From the NCBI GenBank assembly GCA_019614645.1, contig JABWDB010000002.1:21937501-22001500 (forward strand): a DNA stretch of 64,000 nt, given 5' to 3'. The position numbers were made by a program, and so were the translations under genes. Within the stretch, counting starts at the first letter, position 1. Every line of letters starts with the position of its first letter. This stretch comes from Stratiolaelaps scimitus. Its lineage: Eukaryota; Arthropoda; Arachnida; Mesostigmata; Laelapidae. This document shows, one piece after another, positions 24,720-37,104 of this stretch. Under the pieces are notes generated by a model. It saw only the letters and a program-made list of their open reading frames with translations, had not been told where the DNA came from and did not search any database.

Positions 24720-27700
24720 CAAATGTTTTACCTGTTTCACGACAGATCGTAAACGTGTTTAGATGCTCATGAAAACGTTTTCGATCGAAAGATGGACGAA
24801 GGGTTTTAGAGTCTAATATTTTATGTTTTTGTGTACCCGGGAATGTATGTCGGTACCCTGTTGGCTATCAAGGAACTAGATCGAAATTTTTACCAAAAAC
24901 ACCATGCAAGCGTAGGCATAACACGCATTAAGTATTGCGTCAGTCCTGTCCTCCTTCAGACGATTAGATTCCATTGCGTATATAGTAAAACCACTCGAAT
25001 CCATGACCAAGAACTAACAGCGTTCCATATTCCTCAATAGGCAGGCGTTCGATGTCAGATATCAACCCGATGGTGTCCCACGCTATTAGCCACAGGAAAT
25101 GAAGCCACGGAGATAGGTATTTACACGGCTGGCTAGTGTTGCCATTGCACCTCTTATCTCGTGACAGACCAAGTCACTGACAGACACATCAATATATTGA
25201 CCTGTTGACGACACAGAGTGGCATTCGACTGACAGACAGGGACGAGGAATTGACATTGATAAAGTTGCAGGCTTTGCTACGTCATAGTTCATATTTCAGG
25301 GACCTTCCCCCTAACCGCGCCCTTCTGGTAGCCCGGTAGCTACCTGATCCACATTGCGGTTCGCACCGACACACAGCTGATGACGGCTGCAACGGCAGCC
25401 TGCTTACTGCTGTGGCAGTTCGATATAGCATTAGACAGGCAGAGAGGCCGACAGTGAATGCCTGCGCGTTTTTGATGGAGCGGACCATGGGCCGCTGCTT
25501 GCTACGAACTGATGTCTCACTGCTATCATCATCGTCGGCTGTCGTTTCCGATTGTCACAAATGTGGCGCTTGCCATATTGCCCTGTTGCTGCTGCTACGC
25601 GGCATGCGCGTAGTGTCGAGAGAAGGGTGCGCTTGCTTGCATATCACCGGTCACCATCGGCAGCTGCCGAGCGGCAGGAGCATAATATGGAGGAGGACGC
25701 TGGCTGGTTGAATCGCTGGTGTGAATTGAAGCTGTGACGTACAGCCGGGGTGTATTGATGACACTTCTCACATGTTCTAGTACTTCAGCCATCTAGTATG
25801 CTAGTATTGTAGTGTGGTGTTGATGTTGGTGGTGATGATGAGGCAGCTGTCTTTCGTTCAGAGAATGAACATTAAATAAATAGATCGATATGATGGGATA
25901 TCCCACGGTGACGGTTGACGATGGACACCTATAATACAAGTGGCTGGTTTAGCTTGATTGAATCCGCTGCGATGAGTGGATGTTTTAAGAGGTATAGTTG
26001 TGCCCACCAGTGGGTATTGCAATGGGGTAAGGTATGACAGTAGCCACTACGATGACATTGATCTGCTGACTGTGGGAATGTTTCTGAAGGATTTTGTTGG
26101 TGGGGTCTACAGCAGGATTGCTGCACAAAGAGGTGCGAACGCGTAAAATACATGAATTATTTGACAGGGTGTAAAAACACAATCAGCTGCGTATTATGGT
26201 AGTAAATCGATTATCATATCGACGAACATCATTTCGGTAGATGCGCTTCGCGCGCTTAGGATGAATAGCTTGGTAAGATTGCCTCGGCGTATACGCAGGT
26301 ATTTGTTTAGCACAGGTGATAATGTTTGATCAGCTACTCGCCTTAGAGGAGAGCACAAATCTAATCCTCCTATGAAGTTTTGTGGTGGAAGTATCGCCCA
26401 CCAGTTCCTACAATAATATTATTCTATTTGAAGATAGCTCAGCCAGAAACGTACATGATATACGTCTCCTTCACAACCGAACGCTTTTTCCAACCTCATT
26501 CCACAGTTTCCAGATTTCTATGAGGGAATTTCTAGCGATAATCCCCTGACACCCGTCGTGAAAGTTGGTTTAACATTAATAGTAGTGGCAGTCTTCCTTA
26601 GTCGAGCGGCGTTCCCATGCACATTGCTGTTACAGGCATACTACGGATCACTTCACACGTTTGCTGCTCTCATAATTCTCGATAGATCGTCATCTGAGCT
26701 GCGTAGCACCAATCTTCATAGTGCATCTTCAGTAGCATCTCCAATCCTCATGTCACGCTGAGTCTTTGCTGTTGGCTCTCCCGCGGGAGAATTTCCGAGA
26801 ACGTATCCAGAGTACCTGACCCATTTCTTCTTTCGTCGGGAGAATGTGACGTGTGTCTCGACCAAGCGGCTCGTAGCTTGGTTGTTTGCTTCCTAGTGGC
26901 CGTTCTGATTTATGCCTGTCTAGGCGTGACTCCACCGAGCCAGACTCGAAGCCATGCCACGCAACGTTGTGTGATCGGTGACGATGTTCCACGAAGGTTA
27001 AGGCAGATGATGTCAATGGAATAGTCCCGCGCACCTTCTCGACGTGATGGACTGCAAGCGACTGTAGTCGTCAACTCCTTTCTTTGCTTCGTCGTATTTA
27101 TTAAGCTTTCGCAGATATTATACAAGGGAGCGTATCGGCCACGTGTAACATAAATATAGACGATATGCGCCCGGTCATATGAGGCCACATGTTGTTCTTA
27201 GCGGGAGTGGTAGGCTGTAAACTCAGGAACAATACGATCCTGATTTCATTCCCTCTTCCCCGGTAGTTGACGCTTCCATAACTATAGATATAATTTTTGT
27301 TTGGATTCGCTATTTAGAGACGAGATTTTCAGCTGTTTGCACCACAAGTGGCTCCAGCCGTCCAGTGCTGGTTCGAGGATAGTCAGCAATAATATGACAG
27401 AGAGGTGGTCGGTTGCGTGGAAAAGGGGTCAAAACCAGTGAGCGAAGCAGAAATACGAATGCCTGACGTTTATTCGAGTGTTGTTGGCAGCGGATGGGCA
27501 ACTGCAACAGATCAGGCTTATGTTCAATAATGAAATGATTGTATTGTAAAAAAAATCATTGTCGTCGCACAGTCCTCATCTCTGTTTTATTATCTACTCG
27601 ATCTTCTGAAACAGAAATCGCTTTTTATGGAGTACAATTCACCTCCCAGAGGCCAACAACAAATCCCTACAATCAGACAAATTTCGCGGAAACAGTCAGT

Positions 27701-27741
27701 GGTCCGTCGGTCCGCTTCTCTCATCCATTCCGCGTTCGATC

Positions 27742-27742
27742 C

Positions 27743-27779
<37 letters not shown>
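27742..27779. repeat. (CT)n microsatellite
   Basis: CT tract of about 38 bp with one CTC interruption. Confidence 0.9.
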
Positions 27780-28297
27780 TCTGTCAACTCTCGCTCGGAC
27801 TGAGACCGAACGCGGGCTGTTCGGTTCCTTCTCGGCTATGCTGCTACCGGTTAGCCCAGGTCTTTCCCCACAAACTACCGCTAAAGCTCTCATCGGCCAA
27901 AAGCGATCAGCCATGCGTGATCAGCATGGTGCCTCCGTGGTCTGCTCGTGCAGACTCGGGAGCTTCCCGCACTCGAATATGCTGGACGACGGCATCGTAG
28001 ATTCGAAGCGGCAAAATCGGAAGCCATATGGAGAAGGAAGCGACAGGAGAGGTGGCGGAATAACGATATCATTCCGATAGAGCTGCTGTTTATTCGCCTG
28101 ACGACAGGTTTGTGTCTGTGCCGTGGCAACCCGCCGAAGGCGGCCCGCATCCTACGCAAGCTCGCACCTGAAGCGTAATAAGTGACGGCTCTACGCGGCC
28201 ACTCTTGCCGTGGATATGTTGTTCTTCGCGGAGCGGGTAGCGACGTCGGATCATTTTCTTTATTCTCTCATCACGGAGGAAAAGAGGTCGCAGCGTT

Positions 28298-28359
28298 CTG
28301 AAATCTGTCCTGATCCGACCCTTCAGCAAACTGAAGAGTCTGATCAGGACAGATTTCAG
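28298..28359. repeat. Perfect 18-bp inverted repeat forming a 62-nt hairpin
   Basis: The arm CTGAAATCTGTCCTGATC (28298-28315) is matched exactly by its reverse complement at 28342-28359. Between them lies a nested 6-bp stem (CTTCAG at 28321-28326 with CTGAAG at 28331-28336) around a CAAA loop, with five unpaired bases on each side. The whole fold is about 62 nt, within the size range of an animal pre-miRNA, but the symmetrical 5x5 internal loop is not typical of one. It could equally be a remnant of a mobile element's terminal inverted repeats. Function is unknown. Confidence 0.85.
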
Positions 28360-28454
28360 TTTCGGGATGGTACTGCGCGGTGATTGCGGGTTTGAGTTTG
28401 ATTTTGTTTTATTTAGTAAACATTTAGCCACTATTCATTGAGTCGTTCCAATAG

Positions 28455-28545
28455 AGCTGTTGAGCCCGGTGGTGTGTTCGTGTGCACCTTACAACCGGTA
28501 GAAACACGTAGGTGCACGGGTTCAATTACCACCTGTCTCACATGC
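28455..28545 (+). mobile_element. tRNA-like element, possible third SINE head
   Basis: An A-box-like GAGCCCGGTGG (28462-28472) and a B-box-like GGTTCAATTAC (28519-28529) stand at nearly the same spacing as in the SINE at 50687. The segment between them resembles that copy (ACCGGTAGAAACACGT here, ACCGGAGGGACACGT there). Downstream of the B box the bodies differ. It may belong to a related SINE family sharing the same tRNA head, or be a decayed tRNA pseudogene. The stems do not pair well enough for a working tRNA. Confidence 0.4.
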
Positions 28546-29447
28546 GCCTTTAGGGGTCCGTCTTACAAAACAATGCCGTGGGCGTTAAATGTTGGCTGAA
28601 TCAGAGTCAGACCCGGAAACTTTTAATTCCAATTGAGCCCTTTTTCGGGTGACATTTCGTCGGCCGTATTTCTATAGTTCGTAAGCTGTTCTAGCTTCTC
28701 AGCTTGGAAAACGTCGATTACAGAAATTAATACGCTATTAATTGGATTATTCACTGTAGCGAGAGTCGAGGCGCGCAACAATGATAATCATAACATTAAT
28801 AATATGGCGATTTAATTCGGACTATCACCATCATCATAATAATGTACACACACATCGGCTGATCTCTCCCCACAACCTGGCTCTGGTGCTCAGGGTAGAT
28901 CTTGCCATCGACAATTTATTCCACAATAAATGTCAGGGATATGGGCTTCATATTTCATATTTATCTCACGTGGAATATACATATTCATTGATAATACATT
29001 TGTCTCGCTATTGCTCTGCATCACGAAACACTTATTCACTTGTGTCATTCTAGCGGAAGGCGCTCCCCGTGATCAACCCGACGCAGCGTATTATTGTCAT
29101 CGAATACAATATATATACTGACAAGAAAAATGAACCAGCAGAAATGGTTCATTGGCGGCAATTCCGCTTCACAATTCCGCTCTGCGCAACGATATCTCGA
29201 AATTCGTGGATGATTAACGTGTTCGATAGTAAAAATGTATCGACAGTGTTTCTTCTCTTTGTCCACCTGTATTTTCCGTGGTGTTGCTGTATCTACATAA
29301 ATAAATGCGTATCAATTTTGCATTTAACGTCATTAATTAAATGTTTTTCTTTCTCATCAGTTCCCATATCATCACTATCATTGTACATTCAACGCATTTA
29401 ATGAATTCTGCAGCAAGTGTAACATAGCCAGAAAGTTACACTTTTTC
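28546..29447 (+). other. Non-coding stretch, AT-rich
   Basis: Only short frames on both strands, none protein-like. Nothing else could be recognised apart from short CAT and AAT runs near 28825-28845. Confidence 0.35.
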
Positions 29448-29483
29448 ACTGCACTTTTTCCATTACAATGGAAAAAGTGCAGT
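29448..29483. repeat. Perfect 17-bp palindrome with a 2-nt centre
   Basis: ACTGCACTTTTTCCATT (29448-29464) and its exact reverse complement (29467-29483) are separated only by AC. The loop is too short for a pre-miRNA, so a cruciform or foldback remnant is more likely. CACTTTTTC also occurs directly upstream, so one arm is partly duplicated in tandem. Confidence 0.85.
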
Positions 29484-32400
29484 ACCCGTCAGCATTACTT
29501 TAAACAAAAGACGAGCGGTGTAAACAAAATTTGATCCCGATATTTAATGCGAAGGCAACGCTTGTCGGCCCATGACCGAAGTGGAAACACTGGAATACAA
29601 ATATTTAATGCATGATACGCGGCTTGTGTTTATCCACTTCTATATTCCGTTCGGCTCAGTGTCACTTTGAAGGGGGGGGGGGCGTACCGGGATCGTCGAA
29701 GATCCTACCACAACAGCAGCGACAACCTGATGTCCGCCCGAGTTGGGATCGAGTTGCGAGCTGTGCTCATAGAAATCGCCAGTACGGACTTGCTAACCGA
29801 GATCAATTCGTCACAAAGCATACATGCGTATGGCACTATACATGACGACGTATAAAACGCAAGTGCACTTCCCGTGTACGCCCCTATCGTAATCATGCAC
29901 AGTTTGATATAATCCGGGTGCCGTTGACGGCTCCGTTGATCGTAGCGATTGAGGTCCGTTTTCTCTGATCGCAAACGCATGCCTCGGCATCATCCCTCAA
30001 CAACGCGTGCGATCCGGACGCCGGTCGACGTCTGCGGAGCATGTGTACACATCGTGTGATAACCAGCCTGATCCAACGTGAGTCACTGAGTGAAAGCGAC
30101 TCCCTTCTCCCAGCTCACCCGGAGGATTGCAGGCGGCGATCGGCGAACGTGCTAAAACTCTCACGGTACGAGCGGTCCCCTCATTTTCCGACGAGTTATC
30201 GCCCGTTGCCGACTGCCAGCAGCCGAATCTCGATGCCGATAGACCCTTGGTCCCGACGGAGCCTCTCAGTCGTCCGGAAGTTTAGGCAGCCGCGGGGGGG
30301 GGTCGCTTGCGGAGAGTTCTTGAGGATTTCAATCCGGATTTAGCGTCCAGTCGAGCGACTTAATCGGGAAACAGTTCAAATCAAATGTGCCCGGTCGCTG
30401 GCTCGCAAACCATTCCCGATGAATTCGCTCGGAAATGTTCAGATTGTGGAGGCGCCGGAGTCGCGTCGCGCCTCCCTGTTATCCACCATAAACACATGAT
30501 TATTTATTTATTACCGTTATTATTTATAATAACTGCAGTAAGAGAGAGAGAGAGAGAGGAGATATCGACAATGTCCCGAGGAAGGCGATGGCATTGCCCC
30601 TGTTTTGACTATATGTTACACGACAATTTGTATTATTATGTTATACTATACGTATAACATTTGTACACACGATTATGAATAGAGTATATTTGTTCATTGT
30701 TGATTATTTAATGATTGAAATATTAATATTTTGCTATGCTTGTACCATAAAGCATTATCTCTTTAAGTTGACACAATCAAACTGTTACCTAAATTACCCT
30801 GTCCCTACCAAAGGTTTTGTCTGATAGAAAATTAAGCTCATTTTTAATGACAGTTAGAAACGTAAATGATTAACGATTTCAAATTCTAAACAACGTGTTG
30901 TTCTATTCATTGTCTCCTACATCATTGGATGATTTCATTGACTTCGAAAATAGTGCACCAATTTAAAATGGGCGCGAACGTAGACAAAAATGAAAATCGA
31001 CAAAAAAACTTAACATGTATGTCCATGTGCAATAGTGGGAGTTACCAACTAAATTATGACACCTCTAGACAAGAAGGCCCACATCGAACTGGATTATTTT
31101 TCCATAGTGTTCAAAAGGTCTTATCACATAATAAATTAATTAAACTATCCAGCCGCCCACCCATAAGGAAACATCGGGCCGTACGACAATAATATCTCTC
31201 TGTGGCGGTATTGCAAGCATTTATACGTTAACTATTATAGCGATCTCGAGGTGACCACACAACGAATGCGTGTCGAGTACCGTGTCCTTGGATTCTCTCG
31301 CATGGAGCCATCCAAATACGTGTGTTACCTCAAGCGAGTTAACGCTCGGAGAGTCCTTTACCATTTATACTAGTACTACTATTACTACTGGTAGCACTAC
31401 GACTGCGACAACAGCTAGCGCCGCTCTTACCAACACCATAACAATTTGGTGGCTGTAACAGCGATAATGATAATCGGAGCGGGCTTGTTGTCTGGTCCCG
31501 AGGAGTGGACAAGGTCGAGTCTATCACTCATCAGCATTTCGTCACACTGCGTTCCAGTTTCACCTTGCTTTGCTGCTGGTCAGATGCTTGCCTCTGCTGT
31601 GGATAGAACATCCCTAGTTGGTTATGGTGGAGCTTGAATATTCGAGTCTATGTAATGGTATGACACTGGACGGACAGTGAGGCTGTGTAACTTTATCGCA
31701 CTAATGGAAAAAAACGTGTATAGTGAAAAATAACATAGATTAGGGCTGGTAAATGGTATATATAATCTATCCTTGATCGGTGATGCATAGTTTGTGTTAT
31801 GGAGATACTGAATGATGAGAAAAAAAGACGACAGATTTTGGAATGGTCCATTCCGCTGTCTGTGCGCAGAGACTGTATCGACGATATCTGTTCGTTGAAC
31901 ATAATAATAAAGCAATCTAAAAGCGCAAGTAAACGTCTATGTGTATAAAGAAAAGTCGTATATATATATATGCCCTCTCGCGGTTACTTACCGCTTCGTA
32001 CGTAGAGCACCGCCGCACAACATCTGAAAAAGCTAGTCCTTATGCTTCCACCAAACTTTCAAATCTTTAAAAGCCACAACAAAGTCACGGCGTCATGCGA
32101 TAGGCGACTGTCGATGCATACCAAACTGACGTCTTAGAAGCCACCAATATCTCAAAATGTTCGCAAAAATCATCCAAACAGGCATATCACGAGGAGGACA
32201 AGGGTTGGCCGCGAGAACAAAACTAAGCATTCTAGTCGGCATTTATTTGAACGAAAATACACTACTTGTCACTCTCTTATTCTTAGCTATACTCCCTGTT
32301 GCTACGACTGCTGCTGGCTCTATATACAGTCACCCATATTGGGCAATTGTACACGCTGCTGCATTCATACTGATTGCTGCTGATTTCTTGTTAATAATAG

Positions 32401-35290
32401 AATTTCTTTGGCTGCCTACTTTGATGATGATGATAACGGTCGAGGTGAATATCTATCTATATTATTTATATAAAAATATCGGCTAACACGATTATTGTTT
32501 ACGCTTATTACTGCGGTCACGGATTGTCATACGTCGCTGTGAACCCTGTTGCATCTGTCATGTTTACACCTTACGTATCGCCGCATATACTCATGTACTA
32601 TGTAATCCCCTCGTAGCTCTCCTGATGTCGACCACCATCGCCTTTGTCGCCTTAGCCGCCACCGCCGCATTCATTGAGTTCTACCGGCTGCCGACCGGAA
32701 ATCACCGTTTGAGAACAATCTAACCTTTTCTCTAACGATCTCTTCATCACCGTTCTCCACGGCTATTATCTCATGACCTCCGTATAGTAGCTATAGTATG
32801 ATATGCCGCTAGATGTGTGTTTCGCAAGATCGTTCTATGTCGTTCTTCTGTTTCATCTCATCATAGCGTTTAGCATTATCTAATCGGCCTAGTGTACGCC
32901 ATACTTCGTGGCACAGATTAACACCAGTGGTTGTGTTTGTCCGTGCAAGACGTCATACAAGTGTCGAATTAGTCCCTAAGCAGAGCAGGTTTACTTTGAA
33001 TAAAGCAAAATTTACTGGCTGTATTTATGTACATTTACAATCAATGAGAATGTAGTAGATGCTATATGTTATGGAGACTAATTATTATACTCTATGCTCT
33101 CGAAAGAGCAGAAAATGAACAAAAACAGTAATTTTAGTGGTAATTTTGATTAAATCCTTTGGTACGCGCGGCATCGTGTTAAGCATTATTCATTAAAGAA
33201 ATACATATATACTGTATTGTCCAATAACAAATACGAAACGCCTCCCTACCTATCGGTTAACAGTAGTTAATCCCTCGGGTTAAATGCAACTCTCGGATGC
33301 CCGAAAAGATAATTTTGCTCCATCTGTTGTTCAGTTTCCTGTAGACCGTAATTTATACTTATCGTGTTATCTCTGCTGTTTCCTTCTCTATAGAGACAAT
33401 AGTCCGTAGACAAACAAGTGGCGTCTACCGTCTATTCATAAGTCAAACATCTCATTTCGTAACGTTTCTGCCAGAACAAACGATGTCGCCGCCGCCGACG
33501 CAGCAGCATCAAAGCGCCTTCGATCCACAGGTGTCCAATATGGTTGGCTGGCTGGCTCGGCCGTTATAGGTCGGCTCGGCGTTCGTTCCATTGGCGGCGC
33601 TGCGGTGTTTCGTGTTCCTTCTGAATCAGGGTGGTGATATTAGACGGTCCACGATGGGTCGTTTGGCCCCGGGCCGGTCTTGATCAAATAGAGAACCTCC
33701 CCCCCTCCGCCGAGCCCTTCTCGGAGGACTTACCCTATCTACCCGTCTGCGAGCAATCGCGTTCTCGATTTTTTTGCCCTCCTTTTTTTCTTTCGGTCTT
33801 GACATAATAATGAGTTACACCTACGCTTCCGTGTCACCGTCTCCACGGGGCCGACGATACAGTCGTCTCTGTGTTCATTGGCCTGTTTCCATGACTGAAA
33901 ATTGCCTAGAGACATCGTCCGTTGGGGGAGTGGATGGAGTCTTCCACGATCCGACACGGTCCCCAATTGCTCCGGTAGCGTTAGCAAGGACTGCGACGTC
34001 GGGAGTGAAGACCGATCTCTTGTGCGCTTCGGGGGTTGTCGCCGCTGCACAATTGGCGTCAGGCCAGCACACGTATTCATCTTCGTGGTTCGTTTTGTTT
34101 TAGGGGCCTTACATCCCCTCAATGCCGTCATTAGTATACTTAATATATGACGTTGGTATACTCACGCGCTCATGTTTGTAAAACGAGACAACCAATTATC
34201 CATTTTCTAATCACTGTGGTTATCTTTTGATCGGGTGACGTCGCGTTCATTCCTGAAACATGTTATCTTCTATAGGATACTGAGGTTCCCGTGGTGCTTC
34301 CTCCAGCTCCCCGTTATCTTGGATCGAGGACAAAAATGTCTGCACAGGGAGGTGTGAGAACAATTCGAAACACCCCTTATCACTGGGTATAAGCAAAATC
34401 ACCAGATAACTGCGTCCAAAAAATGTTTGAGATGACGTCGCTGTATCTCGTGAGCCAGCGAGCAACAGCTCAGTCGTTCAGATCGTCCGGAGACGATTTC
34501 GAGTTTTCCGTCCACTTTATCGTAGGCCGAATAATTGTCCGAGTAGCAGCGAGTCACCTCATGCGAACTCATCCACAAAATCAGGCAGAAACAAGCCGCA
34601 GGGGCAGACGTCACCCGCCTCATACCACATGGTCGATTCTGTCGTCAAATAACGGTCACCATGCCTCATAGCAACTTCGTTAATAAAATTGACACACACA
34701 CTATTTTCCTTTATATATTTCCCTATTTTTCTTTAGACTTCATTGTGCCCTTGTTTCCACACGTCTCCACACAATATACTTTTGTCAGCTATCCGCGAAA
34801 GCAAACAACGAAGCGAGCAAGAGAAAAAAAATCTGCTCCAAATCGTGTGCTTCGCCCTTCGCTCGTTCGGCCGCGACTACCGTAATCACAGCTCTTTGGG
34901 TTCGACGAGTTGCTGAAGTGCCGTACACCGAATGGTTTTGGTGCTTCCCTCAGTTGAGCTGTCCGACACCGAAGTCAACAACTGTATGCTCCAGCACATA
35001 GAGGCATGCATGTCGGAGAAGCATTCTGACACAATCGGAACCGAACAGATCGGACCAGGCACCGCTCACTCGGTCAATTTGTTCGCCAATTTTGGGTGTC
35101 GTCGCCGTCTGCTACTCGTTCGATTATCACCGCAACAGATCGAACTGCATCCGCGTCCGACAGGTACCGTCGATCGGCCGTGCTGAGAGTTATCCAACCG
35201 GCCAGTCAGCAATCCCTCGATTTTTTGTCGATCAGCAGCTCAACCTTGCCTTCATCTCCTCGTCGTCCGACTGCTATCATCGTTGTCGAC

Positions 35291-35318
35291 ATATATATAT
35301 ATATATATATTTATATAT
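35291..35318. repeat. (TA)n microsatellite
   Basis: TA tract of about 20 bp with an imperfect TTATATAT extension. Confidence 0.85.
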
Positions 35319-37066
35319 GTTTTATCTTCCTTTCTTTTCTTTTCGCCGATGATTTGTTGTTACGCTGCCGCTGTTATTACGGCTGTCAACATTAATCTGT
35401 AGCATTCTGCTCTCAACGGGGACGCACGAACGTGTCAGCGTCTTTATACCGGACCGTGGTTGTTTGTCCATGCCATTATCGAACTGGTGGCAAAATTCGC
35501 TCGTGGCTGCTTGTTAGGTACGATACGATCTGTCATGTGCTACCATGTACACACACACACACATACGATTGTATTATATAATACGTACAGCGAACGGCTG
35601 CTGGCGAACGGTACAATGGACGGCTGACCATTTTTTCCTACGTCAAACGCATTGTCTACTTCTGCTGGCCGACTAATGTCGCTTCTGTCGTTGTCGATAG
35701 TGGCGGCGGCGGCGATATTGTGTTGTTGCTAGCATTGTTACTGTGTTGTGTGTGTGTGGGTGTGGGTTGTATTGAAGTGGATAAGACAAATCAACAACCG
35801 GGCGACGAAAGTAGCAGAAGCAGAAAATGCAGAATCATCTGCGTCCGTGTGACTTCGAAAGATCCGCGAAGGATGATCGAAGATGCTCGAGAACTTGGTG
35901 TTAGTTCTAGGGCAAATTTCACACGTGATTCAGTGGGGGCACCATTGTCGGCCGCACCTAAGCCGCACATACTATGGATCGTTGTGGCTGTACAAGAAAC
36001 GTAACAAATCTTCAAAGTGGACGGCCGTTATCAATACACTGTCGTTTCGCATTGCCCGAATACCATCTAGATCATCTTTATCAAATGGGCGGTGCATTTG
36101 TATAATTGTTGTAATTGTATTAAGTACGGCTTTGCAAACATTTTGCACAAGAATTCAATCCTAACCGGTAGACACAAAACGCGACCGAAGTAATCAGCAG
36201 CGCAGTGTACTTATTTAATTTCAATTGATTTCATACAATTAACATTTCGCTAAAATGCCAATTGTAAAATTTACATCACCATGTATATATCATGGCACAT
36301 GTATACGTTATTAACGAACCCAGTCTAATCCCACCCTGCAGGCTGATATAGGCTGTCAATATTCACAACACGCGGCAAAGTATCGAAGTTGTCGTTGTGG
36401 CAATCATCTGATGTATAAGAAGATCTCTTGACTTTATAATACAGGTGTATTTTCACCGGACTTGACAGTCGGTTTCCCGTTTCCTCGAAATGATTACGCT
36501 TCTACTGCTACTTCAGCTAATCACAATGATAACGCACTTTGGTCGCGTTAGTAGCAAATAAACCAGAATGAACAATAACGCAGCAGCCGCCGCCACCATA
36601 GCAACAACGATAGCGAGACGGTCACAATGGATGAGCCCGGCCACGATAACACGGACAGGATATGATGACGCTTTGTAGACAAAGAGAGACAGAGGGAGGG
36701 AGATTAGTTATGTAAATTATTATAATTGTTAGGTGGCGATCACACGGACAGCGACACGTGCATGCCAGAAAAAACACCGAAACTCGAACAATCGAGTGCT
36801 CATCGAAAAAGCGGTTGGCCACGATGCTCTGATAGGATGACACTTTGCCGAAAATATGCTAATATTCATATTTTGATTGTGTAATATTATCTCATCGGCA
36901 CCGGTTAATGACAATGTTCAGTAGTGCTTAGTGCTGGGGGTCTGCGCCAATTTGTATTGAATTATAGTAGGCAGTGGGCAGGTCCTTTAATTTTTTGTTT
37001 TGTTGCAGAATGGCGCTAATGTGGAATTCTCGGTTGGCGCCGACTTCGAATTTTGTAACAGATTTG

Positions 37067-37104
37067 GTGATTATCTTCACTAACAGTGATTATCTTCACT
37101 AACA
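37067..37104. repeat. 19-nt exact tandem duplication
   Basis: GTGATTATCTTCACTAACA occurs twice head to tail (37067-37085 and 37086-37104) without mismatch. The lack of divergence suggests a recent duplication. Confidence 0.9.

Larger units (their letters stand above)
14778..28297 (+). other. Intron-like non-coding stretch
   Basis: No accepted exon. It holds (TA)n tracts at 17348-17371 and 24678-24716, a (GA)n tract at 18694-18720, a (CT)n tract at 27742-27779 and poly-A runs near 20742 and 21445. The 22.1-22.8 kb part is GC-rich with trinucleotide runs (CTG, GGC, GGT) and open frames in several registers at once, as expected of low-complexity DNA. Frames of 100-190 codons at 15151-15720 and 18339-18875 (minus) and 20086-20490 (plus) show no recognisable domain. 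Confidence 0.35.

Noticed and set aside
35720..36004. Frame beginning LLLALLLCCVCVGVGCIEVD with QQPGDES, considered as a third related signal exon
   Set aside because: No ATG in frame before the hydrophobic run and no donor after QQPGDESSR; the likeness to EQPGEETF is too short.
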